Assembly: GCA_945913025.1 (NCBI GenBank)
Contig: CAMECJ010000006.1
Span: 1-64,000 of the forward strand
Direction of reading: 5' to 3'
Length of the DNA: 64,000 nt
Source: an uncultured Elusimicrobia bacterium
Lineage (GTDB): Bacteria; Elusimicrobiota; Elusimicrobia; Elusimicrobiales; Elusimicrobiaceae
In this document: positions 1 to 8,854 of the stretch, in pieces
Layout of the letters: each line of letters opens with the position of its first letter
Position numbering within the stretch: position 1 is the first letter of the stretch
The notes under the pieces: model-generated
The model's database searches: none
What the model was told of the DNA's origin: nothing
Seen by the model: the letters and a program-made list of their open reading frames with translations, nothing else
Made by a program: the position numbers and the translations under genes

Positions 1-55
1 GAACCCGCGATCTCTCGCACCCCAAGCGAGCGCTCTACCTCTGAGCCACTCCCCG
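1..55 (-). tRNA. tRNA-Pro (anticodon GGG), 3' end outside the window
   Basis: The reverse strand from 55 reads acceptor CGGGGAG, a GCTC/GAGC D arm, and anticodon stem CTCGC/GCGAG enclosing loop TTGGGGT. That gives anticodon GGG (proline). The start of the T arm (GCGGGTTC) is visible, then the window ends. The first base C is usual for tRNA-Pro. Confidence 0.9.
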
Positions 56-93
56 TAATCGTGCAGCCAATCTCCGGCTGCACATATATTTTA

Positions 94-435
94 TCATTCT
101 TTTAACAAATCTTCCAGTATTTCTTTAATTTCCGTCAGAAATTTGATGTCCGCCGCTGGGCGTTTGGCGGATTTTTCCGCCGGAAACTGGTATTTGTTTA
201 GTTGTTTTTTTGCGCCTTCCAAAGTCAGTTTGTGTTTATAAATCAAATCTTTAATTTTCAAAATTGTATACACGTCTGCTTTGGTGTAACGGCGGTGGCC
301 GCTTTCCAGCCGGATGGGGCGGATTAAATTAAACTCGGCTTCCCAATAACGCACGGAATACTCCGGCACGCCGGTAATGCGTTTTACGTCGCCGATGGAA
401 AAATATTCTTGTTGTTCAATTTCTTCGAGTCCCAT
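94..435 (-). CDS. MerR-family transcriptional regulator (HTH only)
   Basis: A 113-residue protein from MGLEEIEQQEYF. Residues about 11-80 form a MerR winged HTH: YFSIGDVKRITGVPEYSVRYWE, then GHRRYTKADVYTILKIKDLI. The C-terminal third is charged and helical with no obvious ligand-binding domain. Small MerR proteins of this type are common in this and related phyla, and their targets are unknown. I chose the start at 435 because a TGC-TATAAT extended -10 box lies exactly 6 nt upstream with no Shine-Dalgarno, which predicts a leaderless mRNA. The reading frame stays open upstream of 435, but that part would lie outside the transcript. Confidence 0.8.
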   Translation of the reverse strand: MGLEEIEQQEYFSIGDVKRITGVPEYSVRYWEAEFNLIRPIRLESGHRRYTKADVYTILKIKDLIYKHKLTLEGAKKQLNKYQFPAEKSAKRPAADIKFLTEIKEILEDLLKE

Positions 436-441
436 AAATCT

Positions 442-450
442 ATTATAGCA
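442..450 (-). promoter_or_regulatory. Extended -10 promoter for the MerR gene (leaderless)
   Basis: The reverse strand reads TGCTATAAT, then AGATTT, then ATG. The -10 hexamer ends 6 nt before the start codon, so transcription should begin at or next to the A of ATG. No clear -35 box is seen. Confidence 0.6.
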
Positions 451-585
451 TTTTGGTGTTTTACCGTATAAAACCAACTTAAAATTTGTATTTTTTTTCC
501 GTGAGCATTTAAGGATTGGGATATCATTGTGTGAGTTCATCAAGATGGGCTGAAGGTCCTAATTCGGGTTTGGGTCCTTTGGCCC

Positions 586-614
586 TTGATTTTATGACGA
601 GTGCATGTCATAAT
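586..614 (+). promoter_or_regulatory. Sigma70-like promoter for the giant exported protein gene
   Basis: TTGATT (586-591), a 17-bp spacer and CATAAT (609-614). It lies about 65 bp before the start codon at 679, which has its own ribosome-binding site AAGGAG at 664-669. Confidence 0.5.
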
Positions 615-678
615 ATGAATAAGGTGTATTGCTTTTTCACGCCTGCGGATTTTGATTAAATATAAGGAGTCTTCTGCT

Positions 679-3600
679 ATGATGACTAAACTATTATCCC
701 TCGTATTAAGCTTTTCAATTATTTTTATGAGCATTGCTCCGTCGTATGCGCAAGTGCGCGCAGCGGATGAAAACGCTAAACGCCGTCAGTATGATGTAAT
801 GAAAATGGAAGACTGCGAACGTGATGCCTCAGGCAAAATAAAGGAAATTGATTTTACCGACTCACAGTATCAGGACTCTTTTAACCGGATGATTAGCGAC
901 CCCGATGCGTGGGAGTGGGGTGTCTGCTCTTATGTGGCGGGGTTAAAAGCGTATTATGAGAATCATCCCCGCGAGCAGGAAGCCTTGACTATTTGGCAGA
1001 TAAATAAGGTCTTTTATGCGGCAGCCGAAAAATTTATTCAGCGTTGGAATAGCGATTTTTCCGCACACGAGAATAAAACTTTTCGCAATCTGATGGAGGA
1101 GCTGAATGCGGTAGTTCTGCGCGGCAAAAAGAGCACGCCACTGTATTCGTTTGATGAGAAAGAAAAGAGGTATGTCAGGGTTTCTTCTAAGGTGGAAGAA
1201 GCTGTGGAAGAGGCGCAGCGTGCCGGGACGGAAGGGTCTATGTTTGGGCTTCCGGGCGGTCAGGTTACCATCTCAGCGGCCTATGTAGATTTGATGAGGG
1301 AAGTAACATCCGTGTATAAGTTGTTGACGGAGGAACCCACCGAAGGCGCTTCTTCGGATATTTCGTATGAGGAGTTTGCACAGCTGTATAAAAATAACGT
1401 GCAGTATGAGTTTTCAGGACGTATGGAGGAAGAAGCGAAAAAGCACCAAAAAGATCCGGGGTGGGCTGATTATGTCGCGCAGCTTAACCGTCAGCTGGCT
1501 GATTCCCTTTCTGATTCGGCTGTTCGAAAAGCGTATGACGAGTTTCTGGCGAAGGCGGATGAGGGAAAGGAAGAATTTCAAGCTGTTATGCAAGAGTACT
1601 TAAAAGGCCTCTCCGAGGAGATTTGGGCAGCTTATGAAAATTCCCCCGAGGCTTGGCTGGGCGTGCTGCAGGATGTTTTTCCGTTATTGAATATGTACGG
1701 CGGACTGCCCGCGAACCTGCGGAAGAAAGCTGCGGCCGTGATGCGGGACGAAATCAAAAAGACGCAATCCGATTGTGCCAAGTCAGGATTTTTCTCTATG
1801 CGTACTTTAAAAGGGTTGGGCGTTATGCTGACATTGCACCAAAGCACAACGGCGAAAGATTTTTTTAATTCCGATGTTATGAAAGCCAACCAAGCATGCG
1901 CTTATGCCGTCAAGGCCGCAGTGGCTTTGGGCGCGTTGGGCGAAGGCGGGGACAAAACTGAGGATTCACGGGCTGTACAAGATTTATTTAAAGAAGGGTT
2001 TAACGGTTCAGCCGCGGCAATGGTTATTCCCACTACGCTAGCTGTTTTAACCGCTATGGGAGCGTATGAAGACGCCGCTGATATGATTGTTTATGCCGGT
2101 AAATACTCGTCGATAATGGAATCAATCACATTTATGTTTGGGGCATTTTCCATCAATGGGTGGAGAGACCTGTTCCACACCGCCGACAGCTATTGGGGAG
2201 AAGGGGCTCATTTGGGATACAGTTATTATCAGGATGAACACGGCGAAGATCGTAACGTTTGGGTGGACACGGCGGATTTGCTGATGGAAGCTTATGAGGA
2301 TGCGGATGAGGAAGAACAGAAAAAAATGAACGTGTTGTTCCGCAAATCGATGGAAGGATTGTTGGAACCCAGCGAGGAGCAATTGGGAATGGCCCTGCGT
2401 CCTTTTTTGGCGGGGATATTTTCCTACGGATTGATTCAGATTAAATTGTCAGAAAAAGATAAAGGATATAGTGCGTTTAACCAGTTGGAAGTATTGGTTG
2501 ACCTAAATAAAATAACGAATAAAAAAGGAAAGAAAGGCGCCAAAGAGATGTTTCGGTCCGCGTATCAAAACGGCATTCCGTATGCAAACGTTATCATTTG
2601 GTATTTATTCCTTTCAACAAAAAACGATCTGCATCCTAAAATGCGGTTGTATTTAAACGAAAGACTGGTCCAGGGGATGAGGAATACAGGCGGCAATTGG
2701 GCAGATTATGCCGAAGAGGAATTGGCAAAGCAGGAAGCGGAATTACAGAACGATATAAAAGATTTTCAAGAGTGGACGAAGACGACAGAAAATTTAACCC
2801 CGTTGGATGATTTAATCGGTATTTTCTTCTTGTGGCAAGGCGGAAGAAGCGTTGTTTCGTTACTCAAATTTATCGGAAAAGCGGCGGGAACTGCTACTAC
2901 AAGTGTGCTTAAAATGCTGCGTATGATGCGCTCCGTCAATATTGTTAAAGTGGCGAAGTTGGGGAAGAATCTAAATAAAGTTTTAAAAACGGGTTTAACC
3001 ACTTTTAAATCAGGGGCTTTTAGACGTTTGAAAATGAGGGCTTTTACCCGTATAAAAGGTTCACCGGAAATCCCTTCGTTTAAACCCGGGGCTGCGCCAG
3101 GACCTAAAGGCGTAACCAACGCTGCAGCGGCTTCCGCGCCGGCTAGTGAATTGGCGGCCGCGCCTGTAGGGTCTGAGACTCGCGTGCTTAATGGCCAGTT
3201 GTATATAGTGTTTGAAGGAACGGAAACCGTTTATGTACAAGGGACGGTACAGTTTATTCCCAAAGGAAAATCCTTAGCCAGTGTAGCGCGTGACTTTAAC
3301 GTTCCGATAGAAGATGTTGCTTGGGCGACCAACGGCAGTTCTTGGGCGGGGATTAAGGCGTTTTCGCTAAATTACGGAGCGGGGGAAGCCGTGGCCGGCA
3401 GCCGCGGCGTACAGCCGCTGATGGCCCGTCCGGAAATCCGCGTTCCCCAACCGGTGTCCCGCGTGACTCCGCCGGCTTCTTCGCCGGCTGCCGCCCATCC
3501 GTCGGCGTCCGTTCAAGCATCGTCTTCTTCGCCAAAAGTTTGGCATATTTCCGATTGGGAGTGGTTCAAAGCCGATATGAAGGTCCGCTGGGAGGAGTTC

Positions 3601-6600
3601 GTAACCGGTTTAACCCGATTCGGACGTCTTAGTGTGGAAAATCCATTCCGTACGGCCGGAGTGGGAGCGTCGATGTTCGGTATGGGCGGAGTGCTTCCCG
3701 CCGAAACCGCTTTTGTGGTAGAAGCGCCCTCTTTGGCTCGTTCTTTCAGCCCGTATAATTGGTTGGGGGCCGCGTCCGATGCGTCCTCTGTTACGCGCTC
3801 CACAGCGGGGGTATCTGCTTCTTCGGTTGCCCCGTCGGCTTCCGCGCTGAAAACCACCGCTGCAACCGTCAACGCGGGAATTAACGGCGGCAAGTTGTTC
3901 TTAAACTCGTTCTGGGTGTTTGGTCCGGCCACCTCTCCTCATATTACTCCTACGGGAGCAACCAGCTCGCTTGATGACCGCCGCAATTATGTTTATTCGG
4001 GATATTTGAGGAAGGATTGGAGCTCCCCTGCAGCTTTCACCCAATACCAGCAACAGCTAAACAACTGGATGTACCGTTCCAACCCGCTTTCCCGCGCGCA
4101 AAACCCGTGGATGCTGGGACACTGGTGGGACGATGTAACCACTTCCATGTCGCTTGGGTGGCAGGAATTTAATCTGTCCCGCGCAGGCAATCCGAATTAT
4201 GCCAGATTCTTGGCAGAACAGGAAGCGGCCCGCCAACAGAATACATTGCTCCATTCTGCGGAAGGAAATAATCCGCCGGCTGCGCCGTCGGCACAAACTG
4301 CGGACGAGGGGAATTTATACGGCGGAGTACCCGTGTTTGCCATGGCTAAGTGGGGGAAACGCTCTTTTAAGAAGATAATCAAATATTTCTCGCGCGAAAA
4401 GAGTCTGCCGAAAGAAAACGCAACCGCCGGCCAGTTGAATACCGTGCATACGGAAGACGGGAAAGTCAGCTACCGCTATCGTTCTGTGGCGTATAAGGAT
4501 GGCCAAATCCGTGTTTTGGCGCAGGGAGAGACAGCTCCTGCGGGTTGGGACGTGTATTTGGTGGCGGAAACATATAACTTTATGCCGGTTGCAACCGATG
4601 AAAAAGCGATGCACGCCAATACATTGGCTACATTAATTTTACGGGAAACTACTCCGGTACGCCAAGATTTAGTCTTTATTCTTGCTTCGGGCGCCAACCA
4701 AGTCTATAAAGTGCAGGCGTTTAAGAAAATGCAACAGTTGCAATATTCTATCCCGACTGAAGCGGAAGTGATTGAATTTGCACAGGAAATCAATAACGGG
4801 GGCGGCGGGGTGCTTTCCCGCGCAGCCGCGCTGGATATTGAAGCCTCTATGCAGCGGTTAGTCAATGAAGGCGGTAACGCCGCCCAAATGGTGGGGCCGG
4901 AATATCGCGTGCTGTTGGAGGGAGTGTCGGAAGAAGCGTTGTTGAACATTAACAAAAACAAGGTTTCCGCTGCGTTGTATAGCACTTCGGAAATGGATCG
5001 GTTTTTAGGACAGATGCAAGTATCCACTACGCGTAACGGGCACACTAAGTATTCGGGTTTACTGCCTATTTATTTGCGTTTGTCGGATCGTTCTCTTTCC
5101 GAGACGCCCCGTTTGTATTTTGTATTGAATAAAGGCCAGACATTTTTAGTTCCCCGCGGATTTGTTTTGGCTATGGATGAAAAAGGACAGATGAAATTTA
5201 TAGCCAAAGATTCGGAAGCGACTATTTACAACAGCAGCCGTTCCCCGTTTAAATTCTTGGATAAGTCTATCCGGTTATTGCGCAAACCGACGGAGAAACG
5301 CGGGCATGTAGTGTTTGAGCAGCCTCTGGCTTTGTCGGAACTGGCGGGACTGGCCCATGTCCTGGAGGCAGATACAAAAGCATCTAAAGTGGGTGTAGTG
5401 GAAGTGCGCCAACAAGATTCGTTTGAATCATTAATGCTGGTAATTGCTTTGGTGGCGGGCGCGGATTTGGGCGCTTCGATGGCCGGAGAGTTTAAAACGA
5501 TGTTTGACTGGGCTTCTGCCGCCATATTCATCAGCGGGTTTGGGTATTTATCTCCCAAAATAGCCAACTTCTTTAACCCCTTGATTGCCAAATACGGTTA
5601 TTATCAAACGGTAAAGGCCGTTTTGTTGACAATGGCGGGAATTTCTTTATTAGGTGTTTCCGCGGGATTGACGGGTACATTTAGTTTCAAAGAGGCTGGT
5701 TTATTTGGGGAGATCACTAGCTATGTATTTGCTCCCGTAGCCATTTTGATGGCTAGTATTTTAAGTACGATTGCCAGCCCTATTATGAAAAGCGCATATA
5801 AAGATCCTACCCAATATGCCGCTAAAAATATGGGATTTACGACAATGAAAGGCCTGTCCCGCGCTATCGTGACGTTACTGCCGTGGCTTGTCGGGACGGG
5901 GATAATATTGTTGTCGCAGCTTGCTCCGGAAGGGAGTGCTCTGTCCGGCGTGAAATTAAACTGGTCTTTATTGGTTCCCGTGATGCTTGTCGGCTCGTTG
6001 TACGGACTGCACTTGCTGCAAAAAAGCCGTTTGGCAACGGAAGCTTCGGAAGTAAAGACTTCGCCTATTTCTAAAAAAGAGGCCAAACAAATATATAAGA
6101 ATCTTTTTAAGCCGGAATTAGCTCCTACGGTTGCCCGTGTGGCCTTGGTGTATTTTACTTATGCGGCTATCAATTCTGTCATTTTAAGCGGCGAAATGAA
6201 GATGTTATATCCCGCTTACGGGTTGGCGATTACGGCTATTGGTTTAGCAATGAGCTTTGCCGTGCGTAAACTGGCGGATCGGATGATTAAAAATAAAGTC
6301 ATTACGGATGACCAGTTGACGGGTATCGGTTTGCCGCTGATGTTGTTCGGCGTGCTTATGTATGTGGCTTCTCCGGCGGGCAGTCTGGGGATGTGGTTAT
6401 CTTGGTTGTCTATGTATTTGTCCACTCCTGTTTTTGGCGTAGTGGAGAATTCCCGTATGATGAACCAAGTGGGCCGTTACTATGCGGCAGAGCGGGACCG
6501 TATCCGCAAAGATAAACAAATGACGGCACAAGAAAAGAAACAAGCTACGGACTTGTTAAAAAAGATGGAAGAAGCAGTTAAATTGCAAGCGGCGGGAGCC

Positions 6601-8022
6601 TATAACTCCGCTAACTCAAGAGGGTTATTTCCGATCCTTTTGCTGACGGGGTTGTTCTTCTTCTTAAAAGACACTCCTACCGTTGCAACTATGGCACAGC
6701 CGTTTATGGATGTAATTAATAATTTCTTTGGGGATCCCTCTGTAACACCGGACGGTAAGCCTCTGAACGATTATGTCATTTACCGGTTGGGTGCGGTGCT
6801 GTCTATTTTTACTGCATCTTTGCTGGTGTGGCAAAACTGGGATATGGTAAAAGACGGGTGGAGGCGTTTATTCCGTTCGACCTCGCTTTCACAGCAGCAG
6901 ATTGACGCTTATGCACGGGGCGAGCTCTCCGCCCAGCAAGTGTATAATTCGCTTGGCTTTAATTCGGACGCTATGGCTTCTACTTTGCAGCGCGTAACGA
7001 AAGAAGTGGAGGAACTGCAAATCAGCGTGCGCGGATCGATGAGTGCTTTTGAGTCGGAATCCCGCTTGCAGAAATTGATGAACCGTATGGTGTGGGTCAA
7101 TAACCGTTTGAAAGCTTTGGCTGAAGGATCTAAGGTGCCTGCTGAACAGTTAGCTTCTAGTTTGCAGATGTTACGCAGTACGGCCATTATGTTTAGAACG
7201 GTGATTGAGTTTAATGATGTCTCCGAAGGTTTAAGAGCACAGGCGGCAGATTTCTTCCGATCGGTAGAGAGTATTAGTTTTAACGAAGACAAGAATATGG
7301 AGGCTTTATCCGAAAAATTGAAATCGTATGCCGGCCAAGTACAGAACAGTAAGGCGTTGTCAGACGGTATATTCCAATTGGAAGAAAGTTATTTGTTTGG
7401 CGATTTAAAACGCTTTGCATTGCATTATAGTTCTCTTAAAAAGATGCTTAAAGGACTAGGGGCGGATAGAGAGCTGGAAAGGCTTTATCAGTCCGTTGTC
7501 GGAATAATGGAATCCGGCGCTTACAGCGTGCAAGATATGAGTTTAGAGTTCTTGCCTGAAGTGAAAATGTCTTTGGTGGCGCATATTCCGGGCTTGAGCA
7601 AAGAAGCCAAGAGTATTTTTGACGGCACAAACGTATCCGATTACGAACGCGTCAAAGTAGGCTATTTGCGCACGCTTAATATTCTGTTGGAAGAAAAACA
7701 GAATGGCATGTTGTATGACGGTATGAACGGCGATTTCGCCCTCTATTACCAAAAAGCGGTGGAGACGCTGGACCGTTATGCTGCCAGTACCGATGACGCT
7801 GCACGCGTACAAAAGTTGCGCAAGGATCTTGACGATGTTTATACCGCATATATGGGCGAAGCTCCGACAGAGGCGTCTGTCGCCGCGCAGGCTGCACAGA
7901 ACAGCGGTTTATGGGATCGTTTAACCAACTGGTGGAATGAATTCCTCAGCTGGTTGAAAGGAGGCGATTCGTCTGATAATTCCGGCCCTGCGGTTCCGGC
8001 GGATGGACCGGATCCGGAGTAA
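679..8022 (+). CDS. Giant exported protein with LysM-like and MFS-like regions (2447 aa)
   Basis: The start MMTKLLS has AAGGAG 9 nt upstream and a typical Sec signal peptide (hydrophobic core, then APSYAQ). Residues about 25-740 are soluble and helix-rich. Near 745-775 a hydrophobic stretch follows (IGIFFLWQGGRSVVSLL). Residues about 854-890 (IPKGKSLASVARDFNVPIED) look like a LysM peptidoglycan-binding motif. Residues about 950-1300 are rich in Ser, Ala and Pro with low-complexity stretches. Residues about 1580-2045 hold about ten or more membrane segments resembling a major-facilitator fold. The last 400 residues are helical and end in an acidic tail. I do not recognise an orthologous family. 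Combining a cleaved signal peptide with a polytopic transporter-like domain in one chain is unusual. A terminator follows directly, so the gene is monocistronic. Confidence 0.85.
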   Translation: MMTKLLSLVLSFSIIFMSIAPSYAQVRAADENAKRRQYDVMKMEDCERDASGKIKEIDFTDSQYQDSFNRMISDPDAWEWGVCSYVAGLKAYYENHPREQEALTIWQINKVFYAAAEKFIQRWNSDFSAHENKTFRNLMEELNAVVLRGKKSTPLYSFDEKEKRYVRVSSKVEEAVEEAQRAGTEGSMFGLPGGQVTISAAYVDLMREVTSVYKLLTEEPTEGASSDISYEEFAQLYKNNVQYEFSGRMEEEAKKHQKDPGWADYVAQLNRQLADSLSDSAVRKAYDEFLAKADEGKEEFQAVMQEYLKGLSEEIWAAYENSPEAWLGVLQDVFPLLNMYGGLPANLRKKAAAVMRDEIKKTQSDCAKSGFFSMRTLKGLGVMLTLHQSTTAKDFFNSDVMKANQACAYAVKAAVALGALGEGGDKTEDSRAVQDLFKEGFNGSAAAMVIPTTLAVLTAMGAYEDAADMIVYAGKYSSIMESITFMFGAFSINGWRDLFHTADSYWGEGAHLGYSYYQDEHGEDRNVWVDTADLLMEAYEDADEEEQKKMNVLFRKSMEGLLEPSEEQLGMALRPFLAGIFSYGLIQIKLSEKDKGYSAFNQLEVLVDLNKITNKKGKKGAKEMFRSAYQNGIPYANVIIWYLFLSTKNDLHPKMRLYLNERLVQGMRNTGGNWADYAEEELAKQEAELQNDIKDFQEWTKTTENLTPLDDLIGIFFLWQGGRSVVSLLKFIGKAAGTATTSVLKMLRMMRSVNIVKVAKLGKNLNKVLKTGLTTFKSGAFRRLKMRAFTRIKGSPEIPSFKPGAAPGPKGVTNAAAASAPASELAAAPVGSETRVLNGQLYIVFEGTETVYVQGTVQFIPKGKSLASVARDFNVPIEDVAWATNGSSWAGIKAFSLNYGAGEAVAGSRGVQPLMARPEIRVPQPVSRVTPPASSPAAAHPSASVQASSSSPKVWHISDWEWFKADMKVRWEEFVTGLTRFGRLSVENPFRTAGVGASMFGMGGVLPAETAFVVEAPSLARSFSPYNWLGAASDASSVTRSTAGVSASSVAPSASALKTTAATVNAGINGGKLFLNSFWVFGPATSPHITPTGATSSLDDRRNYVYSGYLRKDWSSPAAFTQYQQQLNNWMYRSNPLSRAQNPWMLGHWWDDVTTSMSLGWQEFNLSRAGNPNYARFLAEQEAARQQNTLLHSAEGNNPPAAPSAQTADEGNLYGGVPVFAMAKWGKRSFKKIIKYFSREKSLPKENATAGQLNTVHTEDGKVSYRYRSVAYKDGQIRVLAQGETAPAGWDVYLVAETYNFMPVATDEKAMHANTLATLILRETTPVRQDLVFILASGANQVYKVQAFKKMQQLQYSIPTEAEVIEFAQEINNGGGGVLSRAAALDIEASMQRLVNEGGNAAQMVGPEYRVLLEGVSEEALLNINKNKVSAALYSTSEMDRFLGQMQVSTTRNGHTKYSGLLPIYLRLSDRSLSETPRLYFVLNKGQTFLVPRGFVLAMDEKGQMKFIAKDSEATIYNSSRSPFKFLDKSIRLLRKPTEKRGHVVFEQPLALSELAGLAHVLEADTKASKVGVVEVRQQDSFESLMLVIALVAGADLGASMAGEFKTMFDWASAAIFISGFGYLSPKIANFFNPLIAKYGYYQTVKAVLLTMAGISLLGVSAGLTGTFSFKEAGLFGEITSYVFAPVAILMASILSTIASPIMKSAYKDPTQYAAKNMGFTTMKGLSRAIVTLLPWLVGTGIILLSQLAPEGSALSGVKLNWSLLVPVMLVGSLYGLHLLQKSRLATEASEVKTSPISKKEAKQIYKNLFKPELAPTVARVALVYFTYAAINSVILSGEMKMLYPAYGLAITAIGLAMSFAVRKLADRMIKNKVITDDQLTGIGLPLMLFGVLMYVASPAGSLGMWLSWLSMYLSTPVFGVVENSRMMNQVGRYYAAERDRIRKDKQMTAQEKKQATDLLKKMEEAVKLQAAGAYNSANSRGLFPILLLTGLFFFLKDTPTVATMAQPFMDVINNFFGDPSVTPDGKPLNDYVIYRLGAVLSIFTASLLVWQNWDMVKDGWRRLFRSTSLSQQQIDAYARGELSAQQVYNSLGFNSDAMASTLQRVTKEVEELQISVRGSMSAFESESRLQKLMNRMVWVNNRLKALAEGSKVPAEQLASSLQMLRSTAIMFRTVIEFNDVSEGLRAQAADFFRSVESISFNEDKNMEALSEKLKSYAGQVQNSKALSDGIFQLEESYLFGDLKRFALHYSSLKKMLKGLGADRELERLYQSVVGIMESGAYSVQDMSLEFLPEVKMSLVAHIPGLSKEAKSIFDGTNVSDYERVKVGYLRTLNILLEEKQNGMLYDGMNGDFALYYQKAVETLDRYAASTDDAARVQKLRKDLDDVYTAYMGEAPTEASVAAQAAQNSGLWDRLTNWWNEFLSWLKGGDSSDNSGPAVPADGPDPE

Positions 8023-8049
8023 AATGATTCAATGGTATGAATGGGTAAA

Positions 8050-8081
8050 AAATCCCCCGTGCGGAAAGCACGGGGGATTTT
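8050..8081 (+). terminator. Intrinsic terminator after the giant gene
   Basis: AATCCCCCGTGC pairs with GCACGGGGGATT, followed by T residues. Confidence 0.8.
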
Positions 8082-8164
8082 GCGTATATTTCCTTTAGGG
8101 GTTCGTAGGCTTGGGGGTAAAGCATGTAGAGGGTTCAGCAAATGGCGCGTGCCGCGTCAAGGGC

Positions 8165-8193
8165 TTGACCCGTTTTTTTTTTTTGATACACTG
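8165..8193 (+). promoter_or_regulatory. Pilin-cassette promoter 1 with T12 spacer
   Basis: TTGACC (8165-8170), CG, twelve T (8173-8184), GA, then TACACT (8188-8193). The spacer is 16 bp. This is the first of eight copies in the window. Confidence 0.75.
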
Positions 8194-8227
8194 GGGATAA
8201 CTTAGGTTCGGCGGCCTGCTATACGTA

Positions 8228-8306
8228 CGTCATTCCCGAATGTTTCTATCGGGAATCTGTCATTTCGTAAGAGCGAGATTCCGTACTGCAACTTTACGGA
8301 ATGACG
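8228..8306 (+). repeat. Paired palindromic repeat in the pilin 1 leader (type A)
   Basis: Two hairpins stand back to back. CATTCCCGA pairs with TCGGGAATC, and GATTCCGTA pairs with TACGGAATGACG. The outer ends CGTCATTCC and GGAATGACG are also complementary. Related copies sit at the same place in the cassettes at 15912 and 17528, and a degraded one at 61293. Confidence 0.7.
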
Positions 8307-8349
8307 CAATAAAACGTCAAAGCCGCCAAACCTTATAAAGGAGTACAAA

Positions 8350-8802
8350 ATGAAAGGTTTTACGCTGATTGAATTGTTGGTTGTCGTATTAATCATCGGT
8401 ATTTTAGCATCGGTGGCGTTGCCGCAGTATCAGAAGGCGGTGGAAAAATCCCGCGTGGCAGAAGCAAAAACAATATTAAAGACGATTGCACAGGCGCAAG
8501 ATGCGTATATGCTCTCTTCTCCGGATGGTTTTGCTACAGAAGATTTTAGTTTATTGGATATAGAAATTCCGCATTCATCTAAATGGAATTTTTATCTTGA
8601 AGAAACAATGGGCCAAGGCACTTACGCTTTGGCAGCGAAACGTATTGGGGGAAACTATGGGGTATACGTAATGCGTGGATATGGGCCGGAAGATGGAATG
8701 TTTTATTGTTCTCCTGATGATGATGCTGAGGAGGGGTGTAAAATTTTTGGGGGAACCTTATATCATCAGGAGTCTACTAATTGGTCTATTATGAAAATTT
8801 AA
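8350..8802 (+). CDS. Type IV pilin-like protein (class A), pilin 1
   Basis: A 150-residue prepilin. The leader MKG precedes FTLIELLVVVLIIGIL, with the prepilin-peptidase site at G/F and Glu5 of the mature protein present. A helix SVALPQYQKAVEKSRVAEAK and a short variable globular domain follow. A C-terminal Cys pair (YCSPDDD, then GCKIFGG) probably forms the disulfide-bounded D region. It should be processed by a PilD-type peptidase and held in or assembled from the inner membrane. AAAGGAG lies 6 nt before ATG. It is a stand-alone cassette with its own T12 promoter and terminator. Whether it is a major pilin, minor pilin or pseudopilin cannot be told from sequence. Confidence 0.9.
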   Translation: MKGFTLIELLVVVLIIGILASVALPQYQKAVEKSRVAEAKTILKTIAQAQDAYMLSSPDGFATEDFSLLDIEIPHSSKWNFYLEETMGQGTYALAAKRIGGNYGVYVMRGYGPEDGMFYCSPDDDAEEGCKIFGGTLYHQESTNWSIMKI

Positions 8803-8810
8803 GCAATGTG

Positions 8811-8843
8811 AAAGGCCCAAAGCTGTTAAGCTTCGGGCCTTTC
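8811..8843. terminator. Terminator between convergent pilin 1 and adhE
   Basis: AAAGGCCC pairs with GGGCCTTT, and the + strand continues TTCTTTGATTT. It lies between convergent genes and may serve both. Confidence 0.75.
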
Positions 8844-8854
8844 TTTGATTTGAA

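Noticed and set aside
8173..8184. T12 tracts as intrinsic terminators
   Set aside because: No GC-rich hairpin stands directly before them, and they lie at fixed distance between -35 and -10 boxes upstream of pilin genes.
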